NCBI GenBank assembly: GCA_963710715.1
Contig: CAVQBL010000008.1
Location: forward strand, 1-64,000
Length of the DNA stretch: 64,000 nt
Reading direction: 5' to 3'
From: CAVQBL01 sp963710715
Lineage (GTDB): Bacteria > Pseudomonadota > Gammaproteobacteria > DSM-16500
Numbering within the stretch: position 1 is the first letter of the stretch; the number at the start of each line of letters is the position of its first letter. The notes beneath the pieces were generated by a model, which made no database searches, was not told the DNA's origin, and saw only the letters and a list, made by a program, of their open reading frames with translations. Positions 46,374 to 55,776 of this stretch are shown here, one piece after another. The translations under genes and the position numbers were made by a program.

Positions 46374-46747
46374 AACTGTCGCCCTCCTATGACTCCAACC
46401 CAAGCTGCAAAAATACATAAAAATACACTAAAAAATATATTTAAAAATCCACTCAACCAGGCACCATTTTCAAAAAGATTGAGCGTCTCGATTGAGAAGG
46501 ATGAGAATGTGGTATAACCGCCTAATAGTCCAATTAACAAAAATGAACGTAACTGTGGGCCAATTCCATCAAAGCGTTCGAGGATCAAAATAAATAGAAG
46601 CCCCATTAAAAAACATCCGCTGATGTTAACTATGAGAGTTCCATAGGGGAATTGTCGACCTGTCATCCAATAAATAATATTAGATATCCAGTATCGCAAT
46701 ACACCACCAATCCCTGCTCCTACAAAAATTAACAACGTATTCATCAT
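46370..46747 (-). CDS. crcB: Fluoride channel CrcB/Fluc
   Basis: A 125-aa protein with four membrane helices. GGVLRYWIS, YGTLIVNISGCFLMG (conserved Asn and Gly) and GGYTTFSSFSIET (the Phe box and TTFSTF motif) identify Fluc channels, which export fluoride as antiparallel dimers. The stop overlaps the DUF190 start. Only 14 bp separate it from the KfrA-like gene upstream, so there is no room for a crcB fluoride riboswitch. Confidence 0.92.
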   Translation of the reverse strand: MMNTLLIFVGAGIGGVLRYWISNIIYWMTGRQFPYGTLIVNISGCFLMGLLFILILERFDGIGPQLRSFLLIGLLGGYTTFSSFSIETLNLFENGAWLSGFLNIFFSVFLCIFAAWVGVIGGRQL

Positions 46748-46761
46748 TCCAAAATTCCATA

Positions 46762-47814
46762 TTATGCTAGCTGCGCTTGAAAATATTTTAGCTGTCCTTC
46801 CAGATTAGATTTTTCCTGTAAGATAAATAATTTTTCATCACGTAATATTTGAATTGTATTTTGAGATTCGTTCATTGTTTTTTGTAGTGTGTTTAATTGC
46901 GCCGTAAGAATGGCTAATTGTTTTTCGTACTCTATAATTTTTTTATTATTTTCTTCTAATTTTGCATGGTAATTTATTGCTGATTTTTCTAATTGCTCAT
47001 ATTTCAATTTAAAGATTGATTCACTCATGGTTTTTTCATCGAGAAGTTTTTTTAAGTTTGAATTTGTGTCAACCAATTCGTAGTTTTTATCCTCAGCCAA
47101 CTGGACTTTTTGCTGAAGCTGAACCAAACTGATTTGCAGTTCACTATTTCCTTTCGCAAGGGTAATATTCTCTTGCTTTAAGATGTTGATTTCACGATCA
47201 TGCTCTGTTTTTTGTTTTTCTTGTAGTAAGATTTGTTCTTCACGTGATTTCTGAATGGCTGCTTGATAATGCTCTAAGTTCGCTTGTACATGGCCAAGTA
47301 ATTGATGTAATCGCTCAGTCTCTAATTTTTGATCTGTCAACTGATGAGATAACTGATCATTTCGCTCAACAAATTTAGCATTTGATCGCTTTTCTTCCTC
47401 TAACGATTGCTGCAGAACCTGAGCACAATGATTTGTTTGGTGAAGCGCATCTTCTGTTTGATGGATTTTAGACTGTAAATCTTTATTGTATTTTTGTTCT
47501 TCGATAAGCGAGTGCTTAATTTCAATGATCTTCTGTTCAGCCTCTTGTTGATGCTGTGCAATCTGTTTATCGGATTCAGACTGTAATCGTTCCCACAACC
47601 CCTTTATAATAGAAATGAGCTCATGCGGGATGCCATCTGAACCTAAAATATGGCCTGTTTTAGACTTCCAGTCTTTTAAATATCGGGCGATTGTGCTTTT
47701 GCTACCAGTTCCTAGAATTTCACGGACACGATCGACGGTAGGATACTCATCTTTACCTTGCAGCTGAATCGCAGCACCCGCCGCTTCTTGATAGGCAATT
47801 TCTGGCCGACTCAT
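46762..47814 (-). CDS. KfrA-like plasmid DNA-binding coiled-coil protein 2
   Basis: About 350 aa. The N-terminal 60 residues are a KfrA-type DNA-binding domain (TVDRVREILGTGSKSTIARYL); the rest is almost entirely coiled coil (Gln/Glu/Leu-rich, about 95-350). I start at MSRPEIAYQE (47814) with AGGAA upstream, in parallel with the third KfrA-like gene (MSRPGITYQD). It lies 67 bp from a transposon-end-like sequence and may share a transcript with crcB. Confidence 0.85.
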   Translation of the reverse strand: MSRPEIAYQEAAGAAIQLQGKDEYPTVDRVREILGTGSKSTIARYLKDWKSKTGHILGSDGIPHELISIIKGLWERLQSESDKQIAQHQQEAEQKIIEIKHSLIEEQKYNKDLQSKIHQTEDALHQTNHCAQVLQQSLEEEKRSNAKFVERNDQLSHQLTDQKLETERLHQLLGHVQANLEHYQAAIQKSREEQILLQEKQKTEHDREINILKQENITLAKGNSELQISLVQLQQKVQLAEDKNYELVDTNSNLKKLLDEKTMSESIFKLKYEQLEKSAINYHAKLEENNKKIIEYEKQLAILTAQLNTLQKTMNESQNTIQILRDEKLFILQEKSNLEGQLKYFQAQLA

Positions 47815-47881
47815 TGTTAATTCCTTCGCAAATTTTTTCATCCTATATAATGAGATACATGATACTACATAATAATTCAAT

Positions 47882-48293
47882 TGTCGGTTTCAGAAGTCGA
47901 TTTCACAACTTCCATTGAAAAATAAGACATATTTTCCTTGATTTTTTCATAAGTCAATTTCAAAATTACCAATAGTCGATTTCAATCTGCGGTAGTTTTT
48001 TTGAAGAAGCCGAATCTTTAAATAAAGCAACAGTTCACCGGCTACGTCACACGGGTATTTCTGAAGATGTTAAGCGTAGACCTTGAGAACATGTCCGTGA
48101 TGATGCAGGCCATGGTTCAAGTGCTACTACTGATAAGAATATTGATGTCGAGCTTAGAGAGCGTCATCGATCAGCTAAAAATAAACCAATTTTGTACGAA
48201 ACCTAACCTTTCCTTTACTCCTACTTCATTTCATCTTTATGCCCTGCTGAAATCGTTTTTTGAAAAAATTGAAATCGCCTTCTGAAACCGATA
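47882..48293. mobile_element. Remnant of a transposon with repeated ends
   Basis: The left end begins TGTCGGTTTCAGAAGTCGAT and the right end is its near complement (48270-48293). Each end has extra internal copies of a 16-bp motif like TCAGAAGTCGATTTCA: at 47890-47905, 47947-47962 and 47969-47984 on the left, and two on the right. Multiple binding repeats at the ends and the TGTC...TCAGAAG start recall Tn5053/Tn402-type elements. Only a recombinase remnant is left inside. Confidence 0.6.
47997..48206 (+). pseudogene. C-terminal remnant of a tyrosine recombinase
   Basis: The plus strand reads ATVHRLRHTGISEDVKRRP, a TGA stop at 48084-48086, then EHVRDDAGHGSSATTDKNID up to TAA 48204. HRLRH is the conserved box with the catalytic His and Arg, and GHGSSATT is like the usual LGH-S--T stretch before the Tyr. 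The N-terminal domain is missing. It lies inside the two transposon-like ends. Confidence 0.7.
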
Positions 48294-48345
48294 CAAATTT
48301 GAGGACGTAGTGAACGCTTAGTAGACTAGTACTGATATTGGTTAT
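48240..48345 (+). repeat. Dispersed boundary repeat a
   Basis: Shared with 51581-51693 and partly 60499-60612, all in the same orientation: CTGAAATCG...TTTTGAAAAAATTG, then TTCTGAAACCGA, then in copies a and b GAGGACGT...GCTTAGTAG-CTAGTACTGAT, ending TTATCAG. It includes the right transposon-like end. The three copies separate cargo blocks. Confidence 0.8.
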
Positions 48346-48480
48346 CAGAACTGATTAATTCTATAAAATTCAATAACTTAATAGATTTTACATTTCGTAA
48401 TATTTCTTTTATTTCTAATTGTTTCGTTTATTTCGAAAAATATGCTATACTTGATATATGAATATTGGAGGACAATTAAA

Positions 48481-48954
48481 ATGCAACTAACAGCGTTCAA
48501 CGATAAAGGTATTAGTATTCCTACAGATAAAGAAATTAGCCTAGCAGGGGAGTCTAGTCGAAAACTTTCTGCTTACATTAAATCTACGACTCATCCCGCT
48601 TTTCAATTAGTTAAAAAGGGAAAAGATGCAGAAACAATTTCAATCCCGGCAGATGCTCTTCGATTATTAGTCATTATTTTATCTCAAATGGCAAAAGGTA
48701 ACGCAGTTACATTGATTCCTGTCCATGCCGAATTAACCACACAAGAAGCGGCCGATTTATTAAATGTATCCCGCCCATTTTTGGTCAATTTGTTAGAAGA
48801 AGGGAAAATTCCATTTCGTAAAGTAGGAGCAAGAAGGCGTGTATTTGCCAAAGATGTATTGCGCTATAAAGAGGAAATTGATAAGAAGCGTCTTGTAATT
48901 CTTGAGGAATTAGCAAATGAAGCTCAAAAGCATAATATGGGATATGAAGAATGA
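48481..48954 (+). CDS. Antitoxin with excisionase-type HTH
   Basis: About 157 aa. The N-terminal half is beta/alpha without known family; residues about 90-140 form a MerR/excisionase-like HTH (TTQEAADLLNVSRPFLVNLL, then GARRRVFAKDVLRY). I start at 48481 after GGAGG. It overlaps the following PIN-domain gene by 4 bp (ATGA), the usual layout of a type II toxin-antitoxin pair with the antitoxin first. Confidence 0.85.
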   Translation: MQLTAFNDKGISIPTDKEISLAGESSRKLSAYIKSTTHPAFQLVKKGKDAETISIPADALRLLVIILSQMAKGNAVTLIPVHAELTTQEAADLLNVSRPFLVNLLEEGKIPFRKVGARRRVFAKDVLRYKEEIDKKRLVILEELANEAQKHNMGYEE

Positions 48955-49520
48955 CAAATTTCGCAACATTGTATGATGCCTGTGTTTTGTATCCCGCACC
49001 GCTTCGTGATTTGCTGATGAATTTAGCTATAACCGATATGTATCGTGCTAAATGGACAAACGAGATTCATGAAGAATGGATTTCTAGTGTTTTATCCAAC
49101 AGAAATGATCTTAATCGTGAGTTTCTCGAAAGAACTCGTGACAAAATGAATATGAGTGTAAGGGATTGTTTGGTTGAAAATTATCAATATTTAATTCCAA
49201 CATTATCATTACCTGATTCTAACGATAGACATATTTTAGCTGCTGCTATCCATTCTAGTTCATCAGTTATTGTTACTTACAATCTCAAAGATTTTCCAAA
49301 GGAAATTATTAGCAAATATGGCATTGAGGCACAGCATCCTGATGAATTTTTGATGAACTTATTCAATTTATCTTCGGAAATGGTTTGTTCAGCAATCAAA
49401 CGGCACCGTACAAGCTTGAAAAGCCCACCAAAAAATTTAGAACAATATCTTTCAACATTATCAAAGCAGTCATTAAACAATACAGTTCATAAGTTGAAAG
49501 AATTTTCTGATTTAATATAG
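48951..49520 (+). CDS. PIN-domain toxin
   Basis: A 189-aa protein with PIN-like acidic residues: Asp9 in YDACVLYP, Glu in WTNEIHEEW, Asp in LPDSNDRHILAAAI and Asp in NLKDFP, which together bind Mg2+ in VapC-type RNases. The pattern fits the PIN_3 group. The C-terminal 60 residues are helical. Translationally coupled to the antitoxin upstream. The target RNA is unknown. Confidence 0.85.
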   Translation: MTNFATLYDACVLYPAPLRDLLMNLAITDMYRAKWTNEIHEEWISSVLSNRNDLNREFLERTRDKMNMSVRDCLVENYQYLIPTLSLPDSNDRHILAAAIHSSSSVIVTYNLKDFPKEIISKYGIEAQHPDEFLMNLFNLSSEMVCSAIKRHRTSLKSPPKNLEQYLSTLSKQSLNNTVHKLKEFSDLI

Positions 49521-49630
49521 AAATTTTAATGGGCAAAATATAGATAATGCCATTGCCGAAATCGACCGTTTTAGGCAAAGCATCTAACTTGCTCCTTTTA
49601 ATATTTGCTTATAAAAAAATTGATGGCAGA

Positions 49631-50071
49631 TTATTTATTTTTTACACGCCTTTTCAAGGATTTTCTACGTGTTTTTATTTTGCCGTATTTCATGCCTTCG
49701 ATCTTTAAGCCATCTGGATCGAGAAAAAAGACAGCATAGTAATCTTCATAATATTCATCAGGAGGATCGATGACGATTGCTCCCAGTTTCTTCACAAATA
49801 AATGCAACTCGTCTACATCCTTTCGGCTGCGCAGCTCAAATGCATAGTGGTGAAAGCCTACATCGCCAATACGATATTTACGTATCTTGCCATTGGCATC
49901 GGCTGTGCCAATCCAAAAACGTGTTTTACCATTAGTCCATCCAATTGCATCATCATATTCATCCAGCACTTTAAAGCGAAGAAAACCGAAAAGTTTGCTA
50001 TAGAAGGCTTTCGATTTTTTGAAGTTAGAAACACGGATTGATAAATGATCAACGCCAACGACTCGATTCAT
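49631..50071 (-). CDS. VOC-superfamily (glyoxalase/bleomycin-resistance-like) protein
   Basis: A 146-aa protein with the paired beta-alpha-beta-beta-beta modules of the family. Likely metal ligands are His9 (VDHLSI), His in GFHHYAFEL (about 73) and Glu in LKIEGM (about 122). A basic tail (KIKTRRKSLKRRVKNK) follows. The substrate is unknown; such proteins isomerise, bind or modify small molecules and antibiotics. A decayed duplicate lies at 21726-22161; similarity includes flanking DNA of both. Confidence 0.88.
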   Translation of the reverse strand: MNRVVGVDHLSIRVSNFKKSKAFYSKLFGFLRFKVLDEYDDAIGWTNGKTRFWIGTADANGKIRKYRIGDVGFHHYAFELRSRKDVDELHLFVKKLGAIVIDPPDEYYEDYYAVFFLDPDGLKIEGMKYGKIKTRRKSLKRRVKNK

Positions 50072-50179
50072 ATCAAATCTCCTTTAGTATGAGCAGAAGT
50101 CTCTTGCATACTATATGAAAATTATAGATCTGCCGTCGACAGATGTGAAGACGAGCACTCCATCATAAGCCAGGTTCAC

Positions 50180-50420
50180 TCAGTCTGACAAACGCGGAGG
50201 AGATAATTTTTCACCTTGGTATCCCTTTACCTCCCCAAAAGCAGTATGATGATTCCAGGCATTTGTTGCTTCAATCATTTCTTCTTTTGTACGTGCAACA
50301 AAATTCCACCAAATTAAAATATCCTCTTTAAAAAGGTTCACCACCAATAATTAATATCCTTGAACCTTTTTGAGCGCGAACAGGCAAACTTGATTTTCCT
50401 GAACGAGCCCACTTACGTCA
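50180..50420 (-). pseudogene. C-terminal remnant of a pirin-family gene
   Basis: On the minus strand, frames join as RILIIGGEP, then EDILIWWNFVARTKEEMIEA, then FGEVKGYQGEKLSPPRL before a stop. This order is the C-terminal domain of pirin. The N-terminal domain is missing. A second pirin-like fragment lies at the right edge of the window. The flanking 50072-50516 holds no other gene. Confidence 0.65.
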
Positions 50421-50516
50421 TTTCTTATCCATTGCACTGGTCAACTATCATTAATTGATCTCGGCATTTCATTACGGTAGCATGTTACAATCAAAATATA
50501 ATAGGACACTAAAAAT

Positions 50517-51416
50517 ATGAAGAAATCAGATAAAACTCCGAAGATATTCACATTTCAAATTGAAAAAGAAACAAATGCTCACTCAGATCAGAAACTTACA
50601 TTTTTTTCCAAAACACCAGTGAAACATAACTCGGAACAAGTGATTACATTTTATGCCGAAAACCCAGCGAAAGATCACTCAATGTGGGTACGAGCAGGTT
50701 TCGGAAAATATATCGAGATGCAAGAACGGAAACAAAAAGCCCAAGAAATTATTGAGAAAAGTACCAAGAAAGATGTAGCCGATTTAAAAGATGTTTTGCA
50801 AATTTCCGCCTCTACTCAATTAAAAAAAGCAATTGCTGTAGTAGAAAAAATGCAGCCTTATGAATCGGTAGTGCTCGCTAGCGATATTTCAGAAAAAGCA
50901 GGCAGAGCTGTCGCTGAAAAGTTGCCGAAAGAGTGTCAACTTATTTTGAGCCCAGAGATACCAGAACAAGTTGTTATTGCAATAGCAAGCAATATGCCTT
51001 CACTAACAAGATTAGTTTTTCCCGCTACTATGCCACAAAAAATTGTTGAAGAAGGAGTCAAGGCTTTGGGGATGAGGGAGACATACAAGGAGATTTACTT
51101 GTGTCATGATATGCCAATAGAGGTTGCTAAAGGAGCGATACAGGTTTTACCCAAGTTTTGCTTTCTTGCAATAGATGCGAGAATGACACCAGAATATAGT
51201 GAAAAATTATTTTCAAATTTGCCACCTAACTGTACTATTAATCGGGATGATGATTTACCATCAGATCTTAAGGTCGCATTAAGAAAAGTCTTATTATCTC
51301 AGTGCAGATTTTGTATAGCCGAGCTAGGTTTGAATAGTGGATCAGTCTTACAATATGTATCTAAGACGGAATGCCATAAAGAAAAAACAAGCCCCACTTC
51401 AAAGCAAACGTGTTAG
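50517..51416 (+). CDS. Protein with 24-residue leucine-rich-like repeats
   Basis: A 299-aa protein. From about residue 125 to 255 a unit of about 24 residues repeats: AGRAVAEKLPKECQLILSPEIP, VVIAIASNMPSLTRLVFPATMP, IVEEGVKALGM...IYLCHDMP, VAKGAIQVLPKFCFLAIDARM, YSEKLFSNLPPNCTI. Each has a helix, an LP turn and a short strand, like leucine-rich repeats of secreted bacterial effectors. The first 100 residues are charged. No catalytic domain is visible. Function unknown; host-protein binding is a guess. Confidence 0.65.
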   Translation: MKKSDKTPKIFTFQIEKETNAHSDQKLTFFSKTPVKHNSEQVITFYAENPAKDHSMWVRAGFGKYIEMQERKQKAQEIIEKSTKKDVADLKDVLQISASTQLKKAIAVVEKMQPYESVVLASDISEKAGRAVAEKLPKECQLILSPEIPEQVVIAIASNMPSLTRLVFPATMPQKIVEEGVKALGMRETYKEIYLCHDMPIEVAKGAIQVLPKFCFLAIDARMTPEYSEKLFSNLPPNCTINRDDDLPSDLKVALRKVLLSQCRFCIAELGLNSGSVLQYVSKTECHKEKTSPTSKQTC

Positions 51417-51887
51417 CTGTAGGTAGGGGACATGCGGGAGCGATACATGGAGTTTAAATCAAAAAATAAAAGAGTCCTATGAAAATTACTAATGCAGAAT
51501 TTAAAGAAGATATTGATACCACACCCTCTACTCTCTGCAATTGAGTATTAGCCATTAACAACACGCCCGACATATCGTAATCCTACTGAAATCGTCTTTT
51601 GAAAAAATTGAAATCGCCTTCTGAAACCCGACAAAATTTGAGGACGTTGTGTACGCTTAGTAGGCTAGTACTGATAATTGGTGATTATCAGTTCTGTTAA
51701 TTTTATAACAGTGTAATTACATATTGAATGTAAAACATTGAATGATTCTATTGTGGTGCCATTCCTCAGAATACGGGATAGGGTAGAGTCTTGAGTGGCA
51801 ATGTTTAAATACTATTAATTATAATACGATCAATATTATTTTGGGTCCTTGAAAAGTCTCTCCAAACCGCTTCTTCAGGAGTAAATT
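51417..51887. other. Intergenic region with boundary repeat b and a gene stub
   Basis: 471 bp. A 21-codon stub (ATG 51479 to TGA 51544, MKITNAEFKEDI) lies directly before boundary repeat b and looks like the 5' end of a gene cut off by the rearrangement that placed the repeat. The remainder is AT-rich without a gene. Confidence 0.4.
51581..51693 (+). repeat. Dispersed boundary repeat b
   Basis: Closely like 48240-48345 over its whole length, including the part beyond the transposon-like end up to TTATCAG, and continuing AT-rich similarity to copy c (TGTAATTACA). It lies between the leucine-rich-like protein and the beta-lactamase-fold gene. Confidence 0.8.
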
Positions 51888-53087
51888 TTATGAGGGATTT
51901 TTTATTAATGCCTGATATGCATTAACAAGTAACTCTCGCAAATGTTCGTTATTATCGTTTTCACTACTATTAGCGGTGGCTGCAAGAATCAAATTTTGAT
52001 TTAAGAAATAAAAATATATCGCACGATAACCCATTGTCATTCCTGCATAATTGAAGATGAGTCCTGGAATATCAGCTCCAGCGTAACTTAACCCTATTCC
52101 TAACCCAAACCCATCTGGGTCACTTTCGTCTGGTGTTTTGAGTAGTTTTCCAGTTTGTTGTGAAACAAGCGTTGTCAATTCTTCCAACTGTTTTGGAGGA
52201 AGAACCTTATTGACAGTTAACAATGAACGAACCCACTGTGTGATATCTTCTGTATTTGATACAACTGCTCCCGCTGCACCTGCGTACGATAAGCTAAACA
52301 TAGTTAAATCAGCTTTAAGGGGAATAAATTTTCCGATAGTACCGCCGAGATGATATCCATGTACCATTCGCGGAATGATTCTGCTCGGATATTGATGTGA
52401 TATATAGAAAGTATTTTTCAGGCGCAAGTGAGAAGAATTATTTGGAGCCAAAAAACGGCTATTAATTTCTTCTTCTACTGTGTGTCCCGTTAGTTTGGTT
52501 ATGATCATGCCAGCTAAAATATAATTGGTATTGGAATAATTCCATTTTGTGCCAGGTAGAAATAATAATGGTTTTTTAGCTACATAACTAATTTCTTCTT
52601 CAGGTAGCCATTGTTTATAGGAGTCATTTGCTAGATCTTGTAAATATTTGTCATCTGCCAAATAATCAGGAATACCACTTGTCATATTAAGCATTTGCTT
52701 AATTGTGACATTGCCCCACTCAGAATATTGAGGGAGGTAAGCAGATAACTTATCATTGATATTAAAGTGTAGCTCAGGCGTAGCTTCAAGCTGTAAAATA
52801 ACTGCTGAAATAAATGATTTCGTAATGCTGCCGATTTGATAGAGGCTGGTGGAATTAACTGGCTGTTTCCCAAAAAATTCACTGTAACCACTATATACGG
52901 TGGTTAAATTTTTCCCTGAATCTGCTGTTAAAGTGACCGCAGAAATATTTTCAATCTCACGATACTGTTTTAGATAAGCATCTGCTAATACTTGCAGTTT
53001 ATTAGGCGCTAATTGAATACTACTGGGTTGAGCGAACACAGACGTAGTTAATAAAAATGTAAGTCCAAGTAATGAAAAAAGCCGCAT
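51888..53087 (-). CDS. Secreted serine beta-lactamase-fold hydrolase (class C/AmpH-like)
   Basis: A 399-aa protein with a clear signal peptide (MRLFSLLGLTFLLTTSVFA, cleaved before QPSS). SITK is the SxxK nucleophile motif and YSNTNY the YxN motif; the third motif is less clear. The family includes class C beta-lactamases, penicillin-binding esterases and D-aminopeptidases, so the substrate is open. It is intact, while a related gene at 57631-58140 is broken. Confidence 0.85.
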   Translation of the reverse strand: MRLFSLLGLTFLLTTSVFAQPSSIQLAPNKLQVLADAYLKQYREIENISAVTLTADSGKNLTTVYSGYSEFFGKQPVNSTSLYQIGSITKSFISAVILQLEATPELHFNINDKLSAYLPQYSEWGNVTIKQMLNMTSGIPDYLADDKYLQDLANDSYKQWLPEEEISYVAKKPLLFLPGTKWNYSNTNYILAGMIITKLTGHTVEEEINSRFLAPNNSSHLRLKNTFYISHQYPSRIIPRMVHGYHLGGTIGKFIPLKADLTMFSLSYAGAAGAVVSNTEDITQWVRSLLTVNKVLPPKQLEELTTLVSQQTGKLLKTPDESDPDGFGLGIGLSYAGADIPGLIFNYAGMTMGYRAIYFYFLNQNLILAATANSSENDNNEHLRELLVNAYQALIKNPS

Positions 53088-53439
53088 TTGTAATTTATTA
53101 CCTTGAAGTTCGCTTAGGAGCCAAATATTTTAGCATAAATTTGAACCTAGTGTGTTTTAATTAATGCTAATTAATGCTAGACATGGTGAATATAAATAAC
53201 CAGGATTTAAGTTATTAGACAAACATCCCGCTAGTGAAATAACGTGTAACTAATTGAGTTGAAGGATAATAATCCTATTTTGGTACATGATAATCATATT
53301 ATTTAAAGTGTATTCGTAGGTTTAAAATTTGCGGTATTATGCCAGAAAAGAATGTCAAAGTAGCATGACACGCACCTTTTTTGCAAATCTCCAAAGAGAT
53401 CATATTTTGAACAATTAACATAATTAGAGTGAATCACGA
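53088..53439. promoter_or_regulatory. Divergent leader with Fur-box-like palindrome
   Basis: 352 bp between the beta-lactamase-fold gene and the GNAT gene, without a gene. ATGATAATCAT at 53287-53297 is the core of a Fur box, though outer bases do not match well. A small inverted repeat AGGAT-AATA-ATCCT lies just upstream. Confidence 0.3.
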
Positions 53440-53928
53440 ATGATAAATGACAATTTAGAGATTAAGCTGCTTACAGAATGCCAAGAGCATATTCCAGAAT
53501 TGGCCAATCTTTGGTTTGAAGAAATAAGTAAACACTGGGTTCCTAATGCGAGTGTAGAGCGTGCCAAACAAAATCTAATTAGACACCCAAATGAAGATAA
53601 AATGCCAATGGCATTTGTTGCTTTTTCAGAGGGCAAACCAATTGGTATGGTTGCCCTACGTGAAAATGACGGCATACAGCCGGATCTTATTCCATGGTTA
53701 GGAAGTTTGGTTGTGGATCCAGCTTATCGCAAACGTAAAGTAGGTGAGGCGCTTATTGAAGCAACTAAAAATCAAGCTAGGATTTTTGGGTATGAAAAAA
53801 TTTATCTTTTGGCATTCGATAAAACTATTCCAAAGTGGTATGCAAAGCTAGGTTGGAAAGTGATTGGCAAAGATGTTTTATTTAGCCACCCAGTGACTGT
53901 AATGAGTTGTTCATTATTAGAATCTTAG
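53440..53928 (+). CDS. GNAT-family N-acetyltransferase
   Basis: A 162-aa protein. The acetyl-CoA binding region is LGSLVVDPAYRKRKVGEALIEA (motif A with the R/Q-x-x-G/A turn), followed by KIYLLAFDK and WYAKLGWKVIGK. The substrate is unknown. It is followed 12 bp later by an ABC transporter gene and then an APH-like kinase gene, a set that resembles drug-modification and export genes. Confidence 0.88.
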   Translation: MINDNLEIKLLTECQEHIPELANLWFEEISKHWVPNASVERAKQNLIRHPNEDKMPMAFVAFSEGKPIGMVALRENDGIQPDLIPWLGSLVVDPAYRKRKVGEALIEATKNQARIFGYEKIYLLAFDKTIPKWYAKLGWKVIGKDVLFSHPVTVMSCSLLES

Positions 53929-53940
53929 AAGAGTAACTAT

Positions 53941-55754
53941 ATGAGTGCCATATCGAGAGAAGTAACTTATAAATCTACTGAATTGCCTACAAAGTTATGG
54001 CCTTTTATTTGGCGTTACTTAAAAAATAAAAAACTCTATCTCGCAGGGTTTATTTTTATTGCATTAGTGTGGGCAATAGAAATGTCACTTAGCCCTTATT
54101 TATTAAAAGTGATCATTGATACTGTTGTTCGATATCCTACAGATCAAATTAACATGCTCGCTGCAATATTAATACCAGCCGTGTTGTATGTATTAATGAC
54201 AATAATCATAAATTTAACTTTTCGTTTACATGATTATCTGAATCTACGTTTATACCCAGAAATTCAAGCCAGCTGTTAATAAAGATATGTTTTCATATTT
54301 AATGCGTCATTCGTATGCTTTTTTTCAAAATCATTTTGCTGGAAGTTTGACTAAAAAAATAACTGATATAGCTACAAATATAGAGTCAATTTTTAGTATC
54401 GTTAAGGTATGGTTTTTCCCACGCATATTAGCAGTGATTGTTTCCACCATTACATTATTTATTGTTGTGAAACCTATATTTGGAATTATTCTTTTTGTGT
54501 GGGCCATTTTATTTATATATCTTTCCTATATTGCAGCAAGGAGTTCAGAAAAAGTCGCCAGGGAATATTCTGAAGCTGCTACAAAGTGAGACGGTGCAAT
54601 TTCTGACTCCATTTCAAATGCAATTAGCATCAAATTATTCGCTAACATTTCCTATGAAATTTCTCATCTTGATAAATATATTAAGCGACTTGTAGCGAGC
54701 GATCGAAAACTTATGTGGAAGAATTTAAAAATCAATTTTGTACAAGGATGTTGTGTAACGATATTAATAGGTTCGATGTTAACCGCGCTTATTTATGGTC
54801 GGCTTCATGGGTGGGTAGCTCCTGGTGATTTTGCACTTGTGTTGATGCTATCTATTTCATTTATCATGAGTGTAGAAAATATTGGACAACAGATGTTAGA
54901 ATTTACAAAAGTTCTGGGCAGATGCAATCAAGCATTAAGTTTTATTAGAGAATCACATGAGATTATTGATATTCCTAATGCATTACCAATCAATATAGCA
55001 AAAGGTCAAATTAAATTTGAAAATGTCTCATTTAGCTATAAAAATAGCCGACCATTGTTTACCAATCTTAATATAACAGTACATCCTGGAGAAAAAGTAG
55101 GATTAGTTGGATATTCAGGTGGCGGAAAATCAACATTTATTAGATTAATTTTACGCTTGTGTGATACGCAATCAGGAAATATTGTTATTGATAATCAAGA
55201 TATAAAAAATGTGGTTAAAGATTCTCTCAGAAAACAAATAAGTACCATCCCACAAGAGCCTGATTTGTTTCATCGAACTATCATGGAAAATATTCGTTTT
55301 GCAAAAACAGATGCAAGCGATGCAGAAGTCATAGAAGCTGCCAAAAAAGCAAAATGCCATGAATTTATTATGGAGTTACCAGATCAGTACCAACTCATTA
55401 GTCGGTGAACGCGGTATCAAATTATCAGGTGGTCAAAAACAAAGAATAGCTATAGCAAGAGCATTTCTAAAAAATGCGCCAATCTTATTATTAGATGAGG
55501 CGACATCTTCGCTTGATTCAATTACTGAACGCTATATACAAGAAAGTCTACATGAAGTTATGGCTAATAGAACTACTATCGTGATTGCCCACCGGTTATC
55601 AACACTCAATGATATGGATCGAATATTGGTTTTTGTCGATGGAAAAATCGTTGAAGATGGTTCTTTAGATACATTATTAAAGAACACAAGCAGTCACTTT
55701 TATAAATTGTGGAATATGCAGGCTGAAGGGTTTATTCCAAGTATTAAAGAATAG
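53941..55754 (+). pseudogene. ABC exporter (fused membrane and ATPase domains), broken
   Basis: Joined frames give an MsbA-like half-transporter of about 600 aa: six membrane helices (53941-55000) and an ATPase domain with Walker A GYSGGGKST, signature LSGGQKQR and Walker B ILLLDEATS, then the switch His in IAHRLST. Frame breaks lie near 54265 and 55385 and an in-frame TGA at 54587-54589. The ATPase part alone is also split. Either two indels plus a stop in one gene, or sequencing errors. It lies between the GNAT and APH genes. Confidence 0.8.
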
Positions 55755-55776
55755 TTTTGTTAACGATGGACATTAT

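Noticed and set aside
46748..46761. A fluoride riboswitch before crcB
   Set aside because: Only 14 bp separate crcB from the upstream gene, too short for the crcB aptamer.
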